A stretch of 64,000 nt of DNA, taken from Manis javanica (Eukaryota; Chordata; Mammalia; Pholidota; Manidae). Position numbers and translations under genes: made by a program. The stretch covers positions 43,409,501 through 43,473,500 of the forward strand of contig NC_133170.1 of NCBI RefSeq assembly GCF_040802235.1. Reading direction: 5' to 3'. The notes below the pieces were generated by a model. It saw only the letters and a program-made list of their open reading frames with translations. It did not search any database and had not been told where the DNA came from. How positions within the stretch are numbered: the stretch's first letter is position 1; every line of letters starts with the position of its first letter. This document shows positions 24,650 through 36,801 of the stretch, one piece after another.

Positions 24650-27600
24650 CCAAAATTAAATCAAATACCTAGAAAGTTAGTCAAGGAATACACAAAAAGT
24701 ACAGAATATGACACCTAATATATAGAGTGGAGGAGGAAGAAGAAAAAGTAGGGTAGAAAAAAAAAAAGAACCTTTAGATCATTTTAGAAAGAGAGTATTA
24801 AATGATTTAACATAGACAGATGGTAAGGAAGCTATTCTTGAACCTTTGGTAACCACAAATCTAAAGCCTACAATGGTAATAAGTACATAGCTCCTGAAAA
24901 TCACCCTAATGTAAATGGACTTAATGCACCAATAAAAAGACATAGAGGTGTAGAATGCATAAAAAAACAAGATACATCTATATGTTGCCTACAAGACACT
25001 CATTTCAAATGCAAAGACAGACACAGACTAAAAGTGAAGGGACAGAAATAGGTATTTTATGCAAATTATAGGGAGAGAAAAGCAGGAGTAGCAGTACTTA
25101 TATCAGACACAATAGATTTCAAAACCAAGAAAGTAACAAGAGACAAAAAATGACATTGCATAGTGATAAAAGGGTGAGTCCAATAAGAGGATATAACCAT
25201 TATAAATATCTATGCACCAATATAGGAACACCTAAATATGTGGAACAAATACTAAAAGAATTAAAGGGGGAAATACACTGTAACACATTCATTGTAGGAG
25301 ACTTCAGCACACCAATAACAACAAAAGACAGATCAACCAGACAAACATAAGTAAGGGAACAGAGGCACTGAACAATACATTGAAACAGATAGAACAAACA
25401 GACCTCTACAGAACTCTACACCCAAAAGCAGCAGCATCCACATTCTTCTCAAGTGTACATGGAATGTTTTACAGAACAGATCATATCTTAGGCCATAAAA
25501 AGAGCCCCACTAAATTCAAAAAGACTGAAATTGTACCAACCATCTTCTTAGACCACAAAGGTATGAAACTAGAAATAAACTGTGCAAAGAAAACAAAAAA
25601 TGTGAGAAACACATGGAGGCTTAACAACATGCTTCTAAATACTCAATGGATCAATGACCAAATAAAAACAGAGATGAAGCAACATATGGAGACAAATGAA
25701 AACAACAGCTCAACACCCCAAAATCTGTGGGATGCAATGAAGGCAGTTCTAAATTGCAAGAAAGAACAATCCCAAATGACCAGTATAAACTCCCAGTTAA
25801 TGAAACTAGAAAAAGAACAACAAATGAGGCCCAAAGTCAGTAGAAGGAGGGTCATAATAAAGATCAGAGCAGAAATAAATAAAATTGAGAAGAATAAAAC
25901 AATAGAAAGAATCAATGAAACCAGAAGCTGGTTCTTTGACAAAATAAACAAAACAGATAAACCCCTAGCCAGACTTATGAAGAAAAAAAGAGTGTACACA
26001 CATAAACAGAATCAAAAACTAAAAAGGAGAAATCACAATGGACACCAGAGAAATATGAAGAATTATTACAGAGTATTATGAAAAATTATATGCCAGCAAA
26101 CTGGACAACCTAGAAGAAATGGACAACTTTCTAGAAAAACACAACCTTCTGAGGCTGATCCAGGAAGAAACAGAAAATCTGAGCATACCAATTACCAGCA
26201 ATGAAAGGACAAAATTCAACATCCTTTCATGATAAAAATTCTCAACAAAATGGGTATAGAGGGCAAGTACCTCAACCTAATAAAGGCCATATGTAACAAA
26301 ACCACAGCCAATATCATACTTAACAGAGAGAAGCTGAAAAGTTTTTCTTTTAGATTGAGAAGAAGACAAGGAACCCCACTCTCCCCACTTTTATTCAATA
26401 TAGCACTGGAGGTCCTAGCCACAGCAATCAGACAACACAAAGAAATAAAAGGCATCCAGATTGGGAAGGAAGAAGTTAAACTGTCACTCTTTGCAGATAA
26501 CATGATGTTATATATAGAAAATCCTGAAGACTCCACCAAAAATCTATTAGAACAAATAAATGAATTCAGCAGCTTCAGGATACAGAATTAATATGCAGAA
26601 ATCTGTTGTATTCCTATATACTAACAACGAATTAGCAGAAAGAGAAATCAGGAAAACAACCCCATTTACAATTGCATCAACAAGAATAACATACCTAGGA
26701 ATAAACTTAACCAAGGAGGTAAAAGACCTATACTATAAAAACTACAAGACACTCATGAGAGAAATTAAAGAAGATACCAATAAATGGAAATACATCCCAT
26801 GCTCATGGATAGGAAGAATTAATATTGTCAAAATGGCCATCCTGCCCAAAGCAATCTACAGATTCAAGGAAATCCCTATCAAAACAACAACTATTCAATG
26901 AACTAGAATACTTTTAAAATTCATATGGAACCACAAAAGACCCCAAATAGCCAAAGCAATCTTGAGAAGGAAGAACAAAACTGAGGGGATTATGCTCCCT
27001 AACTTCAAGCTCTACTATAAAGACACAGTAATCAAAAGAATTTGGTACTGGCAGGAGTACAGATCCACAGATCAACAGAACAGAATAGAGATCCCAGATA
27101 TAAACCCACACATATATGGCCAATTAATACATGATAAAGGGGTCACAAATATACAATGGAGAGAAGACAGCCTCTTCAACAACTTTTGTTGGCAAAACTG
27201 GACAGCTACATGCAAGACAATAAAAATGGATTATTGTCTAACTCCATACACAGAAGTAAATTCAAAATGGATGGATCTAAGAACTGAATGTAAGTCATGA
27301 AACCATAAAACTCATAAAAGAAAACATAGGCAAAAATTTCTTGAATACAAACATTAGCAACATTTTCCTGAACACATCTCCTCAAGAAAGGGAAACAAAA
27401 TAAAAAATAAATAAATGGGACTACATCAAACTGAAAAGCTTCTGTAAAGCAAAGGACATCACCAGCAGAATGAAAGGCATCATACAGTATGGGAAAATAT
27501 ATTCATAAATGACATATCTGATAAGTGGTTAACATCCAAAATATATAAAGAACTAACATGCCTCAATACTTCAAAAGCAAATAACCTGATTAAAAAATGG

Positions 27601-28530
27601 GTGGAGGATCTGAACAGACACTACTCCAAAGAAGAAATTCAGATGGCCAACAGGCACATGTAAAGATGCTACACATTGCTAATCATTAGGGAAATGAAAA
27701 TTAAAACCACAATGAGATATCACCTCACAACAGTTAGGATGGTCAACATCTAAAAGACAAGGAACAACAAATGTTGGCAAGGTTGTGGAGAAAGGGGAAG
27801 CTTCCTACACAGCTGTTGGGAAACTAAATTAGTTCAACCATTGTGGGAAGCAATATGGAGATTCCTCAAAAAACTAAAAATGGAAATACCATTTGACCCA
27901 GAAACTCCATTTCTAGGAATTTACCTGAAGAAAACAAGATCCCTGAATTGAAATGACATAGGCACCCTTATATTTACCACAGCACTACTTAAAATAGCCA
28001 AGATATGGAAGCAGCATAAGTATCCATCAGTAGATGAAGGGATAAAGAAACTGTGGTACATATATACAATGGAATATATTTCAGTCTTAAAAAGAAAAGA
28101 AATCCTACCATCTGCAACAACATGGATGGAGCTGGAGGGTATTATGCTCAGTAAAAAAACAGCCAGATGGAGAAAGACAAGTACCAAGTGACTTCACTCA
28201 TTTGTGGAGTATAAAACAAAGAAAAACTGAAGGAACAAAATAGCAGCAGACTCACAGACTCTGAGAAGGGTCTAGTGGTTACCAAAAGGGAGGGTATGGA
28301 GAGGGTGAGTGAGGAAAGAGAAGGGGATTAAGGGGCACTATAATTTGCAGTCACAGTAAAGGTAGTCATTGTTGAAGACACTACAGCATGGAGAAGATAA
28401 GTAATAACTCTATAGCATTCTTACTACGCTAATAGACAGTGACTGCAATGGGTGGGTGAGGACTTGATAATATGAGTGAATGTTGGAACCACAATGTTGT
28501 TCATGTGAAACCTTCATAAAATTGTTTATT
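24650..28530 (+). mobile_element. L1-B: 5'-truncated LINE-1, interrupted by L1-C
   Basis: It starts in the spacer before ORF2 (compare 30400-30596 of L1-C) and runs through a decayed ORF2 to the 3' UTR 'gtgaaaccttcataaaattg'. There L1-C interrupts it at 28529-28530. The missing end of its 3' UTR reappears at 37744-37790, directly after L1-C. ORF2 lacks about 450 bases near 26205, where early RT joins the 'acaaaattcaacatcc' region, plus a smaller piece near 25760. Confidence 0.9.
24855..27300 (+). pseudogene. L1-B ORF2 remnant
   Basis: Pieces of ORF2 are readable in several frames: endonuclease about 25150-25560, linker 25380-26081, RT 26229-26901 and C-terminal part 26962-27300, with more Cys-rich remnant to about 27850. 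The RT motif reads FADN instead of FADD near 26490, so the catalytic Asp is lost. A deletion of about 450 bases removes part of the RT. Not functional. Confidence 0.88.
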
Positions 28531-29553
28531 GAGAATTGCAGGATTAAAGATGGTGGTGTGAGAGGTGAGAGGCTTTCTCCTAAAACCACATATAACATGA
28601 AAATATAATTAATACAACTGAAAGAGCAACAGGAAAGAGGACTGTGCCAAACTGAATACACGTGGAGAAAAGAATAAACCTCATGAACAGAGTAACATAC
28701 CAAACCATGGCCTGGCAGTACCCAAGCACTTCCCCCACCCCAGCTCACAAGCAGGAGGAAGAAAAATGGAGCAGGGAGAGAGTTGGAGGCCTGGGACTGC
28801 TGAATACCTAACTCTGGAGATCTGCTCTGGGAGCACAAACCTACATTTCATGGTGCTTGCATTGTACTCTCATGATTAGGGGGTTGGAAAGCTAAGATAG
28901 GCAGAATTCCTGGAGAGACTGATATTCCAGCCACTTGTGGAAAACAGGGATCCATATCTACTGCTCTGGGACAAAAGAAAGGCGGACAGCCTGAGAGACT
29001 TCCTAACAGCAAGAGGGCTGCTAAAGGGGCAAGGATTGCACAAAGCTTACTGCTCAGGAGAAAGGACAGGTAGACAAAATTGTCCAGGAGCAATCTGCCC
29101 AGCAGGTTGGGAGCTTTCATGATCTTCAGGCTACACAGCTCCAAGGACCCCCTGTGTGATACAGAGCCTACTGCGCCTTTCTCCCAGTGAGCTCCACCTG
29201 GCTCGCAAACCAGCAAACCCTACCATAGCATTAGCCAGCCAGAGGGAAGACCTGACTACAGCAACTACAAATGCAAAGCATAGAGGCTTATACCTGTGTG
29301 CTCGGCCCACTGGTTCAGGCAGTGGAGACAGGCATACCAGCTGGGAAGCAAGAAACAGCTCTTTCCACCCCCCAAAGCACCAATATCACTCCCCTGTGAT
29401 CCACTACATTGCTTCAGGGGCTGAGCAGCTCCATAGAGTAGAGCTTCTGGGCACTAGTGGGTGCCATATACAAATATGAAACACTAAAGGAACCCGGTTC
29501 AGAGTAAAATTTTTAATACAACTCCTGAGAAAGATATACATGATATCAACCTC

Positions 29554-30327
29554 ATGAATCTTCTTGAAAGGGATTTCAAAATAAAAATAATTAACATGCT
29601 TGTGAAGGTACAAAAAAATATTCAAGAACTCAGGAATGAATTCAGGTCAGAAATCCAATCGTTAAAGACCACAATGGAGGGTATTAAAAGCAGATTAGAA
29701 ACAGTGGAGGAGACAATAAATGAAATAGAAACTAGACAAAATGAATACTAATAAGCTGAGCCACAGAGAAAAAAGGATCTCTAAGAATGAAAGAATATTG
29801 AAAGAACTGTGTGACCAATACAAATGGAACAATATTCACATTATAGGGGTAACAGAAGAAGAAGAGAAAGAAAAAGGGATAGAAAGTGTCTTGAGGAGGT
29901 AATTGCTGAAAATTTTCCCAATCTAGGGAAGGAGATAGTCTCTCAAGCCATGGAGGTGCACAGATCTCCCAACACAAAGGACCCAAGGAAGACAACACTA
30001 AGACATATAGTGATTAAAGAGGCAAAGATCAAGCATAAAGACAGACTATTAAAAGCAGCCACACAGAGAAATAAGATCACATACAAAGGAAAGCCCATCA
30101 GGCTCTTAACAGACTTCTCAGCAGAAACCTTACAGGCCAGAAGGGAGTGGCATGATGTATTTAATGCAATGAAGCAGACAGACCTCGAACCAAGAATACT
30201 TTATCCAGCAAGATTATCATTTACATTTGAAGGAGGGATTAAACAATTTCCAGATGAGCAAAAGCTGAGAGAATTTACCTCCCACAGTGTATTTTGGAGG
30301 GACTGTTTTAGATGGAAGTGTTCCTAA
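29554..30327 (+). pseudogene. L1-C ORF1, broken
   Basis: From ATG 29554 a coiled-coil segment runs to a stop at 29751. The RNA-binding half is open from about 29824 to 30327, with TLQARREWHDVFNAMKQ and EPRILYPARLSF. The two halves are in different frames. The N-terminal coiled coil lacks the extra glutamine-rich repeat seen in L1-A. Confidence 0.87.
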
Positions 30328-30596
30328 GGTTTAATAGCTGTCACAAGAGGTAATAAAACCACAGTAAAGAAACTAGAACATTTAATTACTAAACAAATGC
30401 AAAATCAAATTAACTACCCCAAAAGTCAATCAAGGGATAGACAAAGAGTACAGAATATGATACCCAATATATAAAGAATGGAGGGGAAAGAAACAAGGGG
30501 AAAAAAAACATTTACATAGTGTTTGTAAGAGCATATTAAGTGAGTTAAGCTGGACTCTTAGATAGTAAGGAAGTTAACCTTGAACCTCTGGTAACC

Positions 30597-33500
30597 ATGA
30601 ATCTAAAGCCTGCAATGGCAATAATTACATACCTACCAATAATCACCCTAAATGTAAATGGACTGAATGCACCAATCAAAAGACATAGAGTCACTGAATG
30701 GATAAAAAAACAAGACCCATCTATATGCTGCCTACAAGAGACTCACTTTAAATCCAAAGACATACACAGACTAAAAGTGAAGGGATGGAAAAAGATATTT
30801 CATGCAACTAATTGGGAGAAAAAATCAGGAGTGGCAGTACTTGTATCAAACAAAATAGACTTCAAAACAAAGAAAGTCACAAGAGACAAAGAAGGATATT
30901 ACATAATGATAAAAGGGTCAATCCAACAAGAAGATATAACAATTATAAATATCTATGCACCCAACACAGGAGCGCCTACATATGTGAAACAAATACTAAC
31001 AGAATTAAAAGAGGAAATAGAATGCAATGCATTCATTCTAGGTGACTTCAACATTCCACTCACTCTGAAGGACAGATCAACCAGACAGAAAATGAGTAAG
31101 GAGACAGAGGCACTGAAGAACACATTAGAACAGATGGACCTAACAGACATCTACAGAACTCTACACTCAAAAGCAGCAGGATCCACATTCTTCTCAAGTG
31201 CACATGGAACATTTTTAAGATTAGATCATATACTAGGCCAAAAAAAGACCTTCAGTAAATTCAAAAAAGATTGAAATTGCACCAAACAGTTTCTCAGACC
31301 ACAAAGGTATGAAACTGGAAATAAATTATGCAAAAAAAAAAATCCCACAAACACATGGAGGCTCAACAACATGCTCCTAAATAACCAATTGATCAGTGAC
31401 TAAATATAAACAGAGATCAAGCAATATATGGAGACAAATGACAACAATAATTCAACAATGCAGAATCTGTGGGATGCAGCAAAGGCCATGCTAAGAGGAA
31501 AGTATATTTCAATACAGGCCTACCTCAGAAAAGGAAAGCAATTCCATATGAGCAGTCTAAACTCACAATTAATGAAACTAGAAAAAAAAAGAACAAATGA
31601 AGCCCAAAGTCAGTAGAAGGAGGGACATAATAAAGATCAGAGCAGAAATAAATAAAATCGAGAAGAATGAAACAATAGAAAGAATGAATGAAAGCAGGAG
31701 CTGGTTCTTTGAGAAAATAAACAAAATAGATAAACCCATGGCCAGACTTATCAAGAAAAAAAGGGAGTCTACTCATGTAAATAGAATCATAAATGAGAAA
31801 GGAAAAATCACTATGGAACCACAGAAATACAAAGAATTATTGGAGAATACTATGAAAAATTATATGCTAACAAACTGGATAACCTAGAAGAAATGGAAAA
31901 CTTTCTAGAAAAATACAACCTTCCAAGGCTGACCCAGAAAGAAACATAAAATCTGAACAGACCAATTACCAGCAACAAAATTGAACTGGTAATCAAAAAC
32001 CTACCTAAGAACAAAATTCCTGGTCCAGATGGCTTACTGCTGAATTTTACCAAACATTTAGTGAAGACCTAATACCCATCCTCCTTAGAGTTTTCCAAAG
32101 AGTAGAAAAAGAGGGAATACTTCCAAATGCATTATATGAGGCCAGCATCACTCTAATATCAAAACCAGGCAACAACACCACAAAAAAAGAAAATTACAGA
32201 CCACTATCCCTGATGAACATAGATGCAAAAATGCTCAACAAAATATTAGCAAACCAACTTCAAAAATACATCAAAAATATCATCCACCATGATCAAGAAG
32301 GATTTATTCCAGGGATGCAAGGATGGTATAACATTTGAAAATCCATCATCATCCACCACATCAACAAAAAGAAGGACAAAAACCACATGACCATCTCCAT
32401 AGATGCTGAAAAAGCATTTGACAAAATTCAACATCCATTCATGATAAAAGCTCTCAACAAAAATGGGTATCTAGGGCAATTACCTCAACATAATAAAGGC
32501 CATATATGACAAATCCACAGTCAACATCATACTTTACAGTGAGAAGCTGAAAGCTTTTCCTTTAAGACAAGGATGTCCACTCTCCCCACTTCTATTCAAC
32601 CTAGTACTGGAGGTCTTAGCCACAATAATCAGACAAAAGGCATCCAATTGGCAAGGAAGAAGTTAAACTGTCCCTGTTTGCAGATGACATGATATTGTAC
32701 ATAAAAAACCCTAAAGAATCCACTCCAAAACTACTAGATCAAACATCTGAATTCAGCAAAGTTGCAGGATACAAAATTAATACGCAGAAATCTGTTGCAT
32801 TCCTATACACTAACAATGAACTAGCAGAAAGAGAAATCAGCAAAACAATTCCTTTCACAGTTGCATCAAAAAGAATAAAATACCTAGGAATAAACATAAC
32901 CAAGGAGGTGAAAGACCTATACTCTGAAACTACAAGACACTCATGAGAGAAATTAAAGAAGATACCAATAAATGGAAACACATTCCATGCTCATGGATAG
33001 GAAGAATCAATATTGTCAAAATGGCTATGTGGCCTAAAGCAATCTACAGATTCAATGCAATTCCTATCAACATACCAACAGCATTGTCAACAAACTAGAG
33101 AAAATCATTCTAAAATTCATATGGAACCACAAAAGACCCTGAATAGCTAAAACAATCCTGAGAAAGAAGAATAAAGCTGTGGGGATAATGCTCTCCAACT
33201 TCAAGCTCTACTACAAAGCCACAGTAATGTAGACAATTTGGTACTGGCACAAGAACAGACCCATAGACCAATGGAAGAGACTAGAGAGCCCCTGATATAA
33301 ACCCAAGCATATATGGTCAATTAATATATGATAAAGAAGCCATGGACATACAATGGGGAAAAGACAGCCTCTTCAACAGCTGGTGTTGGCAAATCTGGAC
33401 AGCTACATACAAGAGAGTGAAAATGGATTATTGTTTAACCCATACACAAAGGTAAACTTGAAATGGATCAAAGACCTGAATGTAACTCATGAAACCATAA

Positions 33501-34138
33501 AACTCTTAGAAGACAACATAGGCAAAAATCTCCTGAATATAAGCATGAGCAACTTCTTCCTGAACACATATCCTTGAGCAAGGAAAACAAAAGCAAAAAT
33601 GAAGTCATGGGACTACATCAAACTAAAAAGTTTCTGTATGGAAAGGACACCATCACAGAACAAAAAGGCATCCTACAGTATGGGAGAATATATTTGTAAA
33701 TGACATATCCAACAAGGGGTTAACATCTAAAATATATAAAGAACTCACACACCTCAACACCCAAAAAGCAATTAATCCAATTGATATGAAGAGACAGTTC
33801 TCCAAAGAAGAAATTCAGATGGCCAACAGGCACATGAAACGATGCTCCCCATCACTAATCATCAGGGAAATGCAAATTAAAACCACAATGAGATATCACC
33901 TCACACCAGTAAGGATGGCCAGCATCAAAAAGACTAAGAACAACAAATGCTGGCAAGAATGTGGAGAAAGGAGAACCCTCCTACACTGCTGGTGGGAATG
34001 TAAGCTCATTTAACCATTGTGGAAAGCAATATGGAGGTTCCTCATAAAAATAACAATAAAAAATACCATTTGACCCAGGAATACCACTCCTTGGAATTTA
34101 CCAAAGAATACAACTTCTCAGATTCAAAAACACATATG
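30597..34138 (+). pseudogene. L1-C ORF2, multiply broken
   Basis: The frame opens at ATG 30597 and holds the endonuclease to 31274 (NVNGLN, LQETH, ILGDFN visible) before a frameshift. RT and C-terminal fragments follow in changing frames (31597-31887, 32689-32946, 33353-33577, 33786-34013). FADD is kept near 32679-32690. The last part of ORF2 continues beyond the provirus at 37142-37391. At least six breaks make it non-functional; it is clearly older than L1-A. Confidence 0.9.
34133..34138. repeat. provirus target-site duplication, left
   Basis: CATATG directly before the 5' LTR, repeated at 37136-37141 directly after the 3' LTR. Six bases is the usual size for class II (beta-type) retroviral integrases. 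Confidence 0.95.
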
Positions 34139-34472
34139 TGTTGGCAGCCATGCTCAGAAAATAGCGCCCCATGCAGGGCAGCCGGAAGGCCCCGAACTTC
34201 CTAATGACAAATCATCCCACACCACTAAACTACATGCTAATTGCGCCTTGGCATAAGGACCAATGAGACCCACCAAATGGTTATGCTAATAAGGCATATG
34301 GAGCCGCACCAACCAGGTCAGAGCATGAGAACTATATAAGCAAGCCTCTCCTTCCCCTCTGGGTCCTGCCCAACTCATTTGTTTCACAAAGAGCTGAAGA
34401 ATAAAGCTTTCTGCAGAAGAATCCTGCTGTTGTTGCGTGCTGTTCTTGCCGGCGAGGACGGGGCGCGCGACA
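34139..34472 (+). repeat. provirus 5' LTR (334 bp)
   Basis: Starts TGTTGGCAGCC and ends GCGCGACA. It contains a CCAAT box (about 34260), TATATAA at 34333-34339 and AATAAA at 34400-34405, so R is short. U5 is GC-rich with several CpGs (34437-34470) still intact, which fits youth. No difference from 36802-37135 was found when read side by side. Confidence 0.96.
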
Positions 34473-34474
34473 AG

Positions 34475-34492
34475 TGGTGCCGAAACCCGGGA
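34475..34492 (+). promoter_or_regulatory. provirus primer binding site, tRNA-Phe
   Basis: TGGTGCCGAAACCCGGGA, two bases after the 5' LTR, is an 18/18 complement to the 3' end of mammalian tRNA-Phe including CCA. This tRNA is used by IAP elements; most other betaretroviruses use tRNA-Lys. Confidence 0.92.
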
Positions 34493-34642
34493 ACCAGAAC
34501 ATCACCGGCACAGGGAGGACCCTTCAGACATCTGGAGAGGATTCAGAACTGCAGGTCAGAAGAAAGCCCGGAGGGGTAAGTTCCGAGAGGCCCCTGCTTT
34601 TTAGGATAATGGTTGATGGTTCTCTGTAAATAAGGAGGCACC

Positions 34643-36094
34643 ATGGGGAATGCACCGTCATTAGTCACGGCGCTGCAGACAGCTCTCAAAGAGTGAAACT
34701 TGAAGGTCTCCAGCAAAGTCTTAGGATCTTTTGTGAAGGAGATAGACCATGTGGCCCCCTGGTTCATTTGTTCAGGGTCCCTCTCAATCCCGAGCTGGGA
34801 CAAACTGGGGAAAGATCTTGATAGAGAGGAGGAGGAGGGTAGCCTGAGGGGAGGCACCAGGCCCCTCTGGAAACTGATTAGAGCTTGTCTGCAAGATGAG
34901 AGATGTGAAAAGGTAATAAAAGAAGGTCAGAGAGCATTGACAGATATCCAAGAGAGCATGTCAGAAACGGAACGGGAAACAGAGAGCGCGCGCGGCCGAA
35001 AAAAGGCCACAAAAACGAAGGTAAAGAAACCTCAGAGTGAGGGAGAAAGCCCGCCTAGGGCAAAAGCGAAAGAGCCCCGAGAAGCGAGTGACGATCGCCT
35101 CGGAGAAAATAGTAAATACCCCTGGAAAGAGTTGAGGGACCTCCAACTCTCCAATAGGGAATCTGAGGAGGAATTAACGTCCGCAGAGGAAGGGGAAGAA
35201 AATAAAACCGCAGAGTGTAGAAGTAAGGGAACCAGCAAAGTTGAAAAGCGGACCAAGGAAAAAATGAAAGCAGGGTGTCCCCCGACGCCCTTTGCCCCGC
35301 CACCTTACGTGAGTGGCGCACTCTCCTTTTGCCACCCAGATACTCTTCAGGCAATTAGACAAATGTTTCCTGTATTTGAGGATAATGGCGTACGCTCTCA
35401 CCAGCCCCTGAGCCATAAACAAGTTAAGGAGTTAGCAGAATCCGTTCGGGCTTATGAAGTCAGTGCCAACTACACCATAGCACAAGTTGAGAGATTAACA
35501 GAGACAGCCATGACACCCGCAGACTGGCAATATGTAACTAAGGCATGCCTTTCTAGTATGGGGCAATACATAGAATGGAAGGCATTGTGGCATGATATCA
35601 GTATGACCCAGGCACGCGCAAACGCGGCCGAAGGACAGCCTGCATGGTCATATGATACGCTGACGGGCCAAGGACAGTGGGTAGCCAACCAGACCGCCTT
35701 CCCCTTACAGGTATACGCACAAATAAACACGTGCGCTGCCAAGGCATGGAAAGCCCTCACCAACAAAGGAGAAGTATCAGGCAATTTGACAAAAATTATT
35801 CAGGGGCCGAGCGAGCCATTTTCTGACTTTGTCGCTCGTATGATGGAGGCCGCAGGCAGAATATTTGGAGATCAGGAACAAGCGATGCCCCTGGTAGAGC
35901 AATTAGTATTTGAACAATGTACCAAGGAATGCAGACAGGCGATAACACCCTGGAAACAGAAAGGGATACACGCTTGGTTGAAAGCCTGTAGAGAAATAGG
36001 AGGGCCACTCACCAACGCGGGCCTAGCCGCAGCCATATTACAGAGCCACAAACAAGCCAGGATCACTAACAGAAGTATTAAATGCTTTCACTAA
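34643..36094 (+). pseudogene. provirus gag, premature stop and no nucleocapsid
   Basis: ATG 34643 opens with MGNAPS, a fitting N-myristoylation signal, but an in-frame TGA at 34694-34696 ends it after 17 codons. Beyond the stop the same frame is open for 465 codons to TAA 36092-36094. Readable in order: a beta-type matrix domain with an aromatic 'APWFICSG' patch; a long charged Glu/Lys/Arg linker (about 34960-35270); a PPPY late-domain motif at 35297-35308; a capsid domain; and the major homology region at 35801-35860. No CCHC zinc knuckles are present, because the deletion that joins env removes nucleocapsid. Gag assembles virus particles; this copy could make at most an unmyristoylated, truncated form if translation restarted downstream. 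Confidence 0.92.
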
Positions 36095-36455
36095 TCTGTC
36101 ACGAGGCCTGTCCCAGTATCTTTCAGGAAACTGGTCCCAGGACTTTGATGGAGCACTAGAAGAACTGCGGCGAGAAATAATCCACATCAACTCCACCCGT
36201 CTAGATATCTCCGTAGCAGAAGGACTCTCTTCCTGGTTCCTCAGAGCTCTCTCCCACGTCAAGGAGTGGGCGGGCATGGCTGGGATGGGCGTGTTCATGC
36301 TTGGAGGTCTCATGCTCCTACTCTGGTTGTTATGCAGACTCCGCAATCAACATAAGAAGGACAAGGTGATCCTTGCTCAAGCCCTAATGGCGATAGACAT
36401 TGGCGCCTCTCCCCAAGTGTGGCTCAATATGCTTAAGAAGGAAGCTCAGCTTTAG
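36066..36455 (+). pseudogene. provirus env transmembrane subunit, C-terminal remnant
   Basis: A frame of 129 codons plus TAG, offset from gag and overlapping its end by about 29 bases. It holds a helical ectodomain segment with N-glycosylation sequons, a Trp-containing membrane-proximal part, a hydrophobic anchor (about 36275-36335) and a basic cytoplasmic tail. No start codon, surface subunit, fusion peptide or furin site remains. The gag-to-env joint near 36055-36066 is the scar of a deletion that took nucleocapsid, protease, pol and most of env. Confidence 0.85.
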
Positions 36456-36801
36456 CTTGAGGTAGCTCTTGCACCCTGAGCCCATGTGGCACTGCACCAG
36501 GCCCGAGTACCTCAATGCTTAATCACAGCTTTCTTTAAGAAGCTCATGGTGCAAGAGGGTTGAGAAAAAGGGTCCAAACCCTTTGTACCAAGCGGTCCCA
36601 ACCCCAGCCAGAGGATGCGAGGCAAAGCACTGCAAGAGGTCTTGGACCCCTCTGAGAGGCATGCCTGACTGCATAGGGGTAGATGCCCAGAACCCCTCTC
36701 CAAAAAGGGGGCATCAGGAAGTATGATGGAGGTCAGGCCTCTGTCTCCGCCTCTGCTGGCAAGTTCCGCCTTGAGCTTCTGTTAGACAAAAAAGGGGGAG
36801 A
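36456..36801 (+). other. provirus post-env segment and polypurine tract
   Basis: A non-coding stretch of about 346 bases between env and the 3' LTR. It contains a perfect 7-bp hairpin, AAAGGGT-CCAA-ACCCTTT (36567-36584), and other short inverted repeats such as AGCTTTCTTTAAGAAGCT (36526-36543). This is where simple betaretroviruses and IAPs carry RNA export elements, so such a role is possible but unproven. AAAAAAGGGGGAGA (36788-36801) is the polypurine tract. Confidence 0.7.

Noticed and set aside
34543..34857. Minus-strand frames over provirus gag (for example 34543-34857 and 35470-35784)
   Set aside because: Shadows of gag; no similarity.
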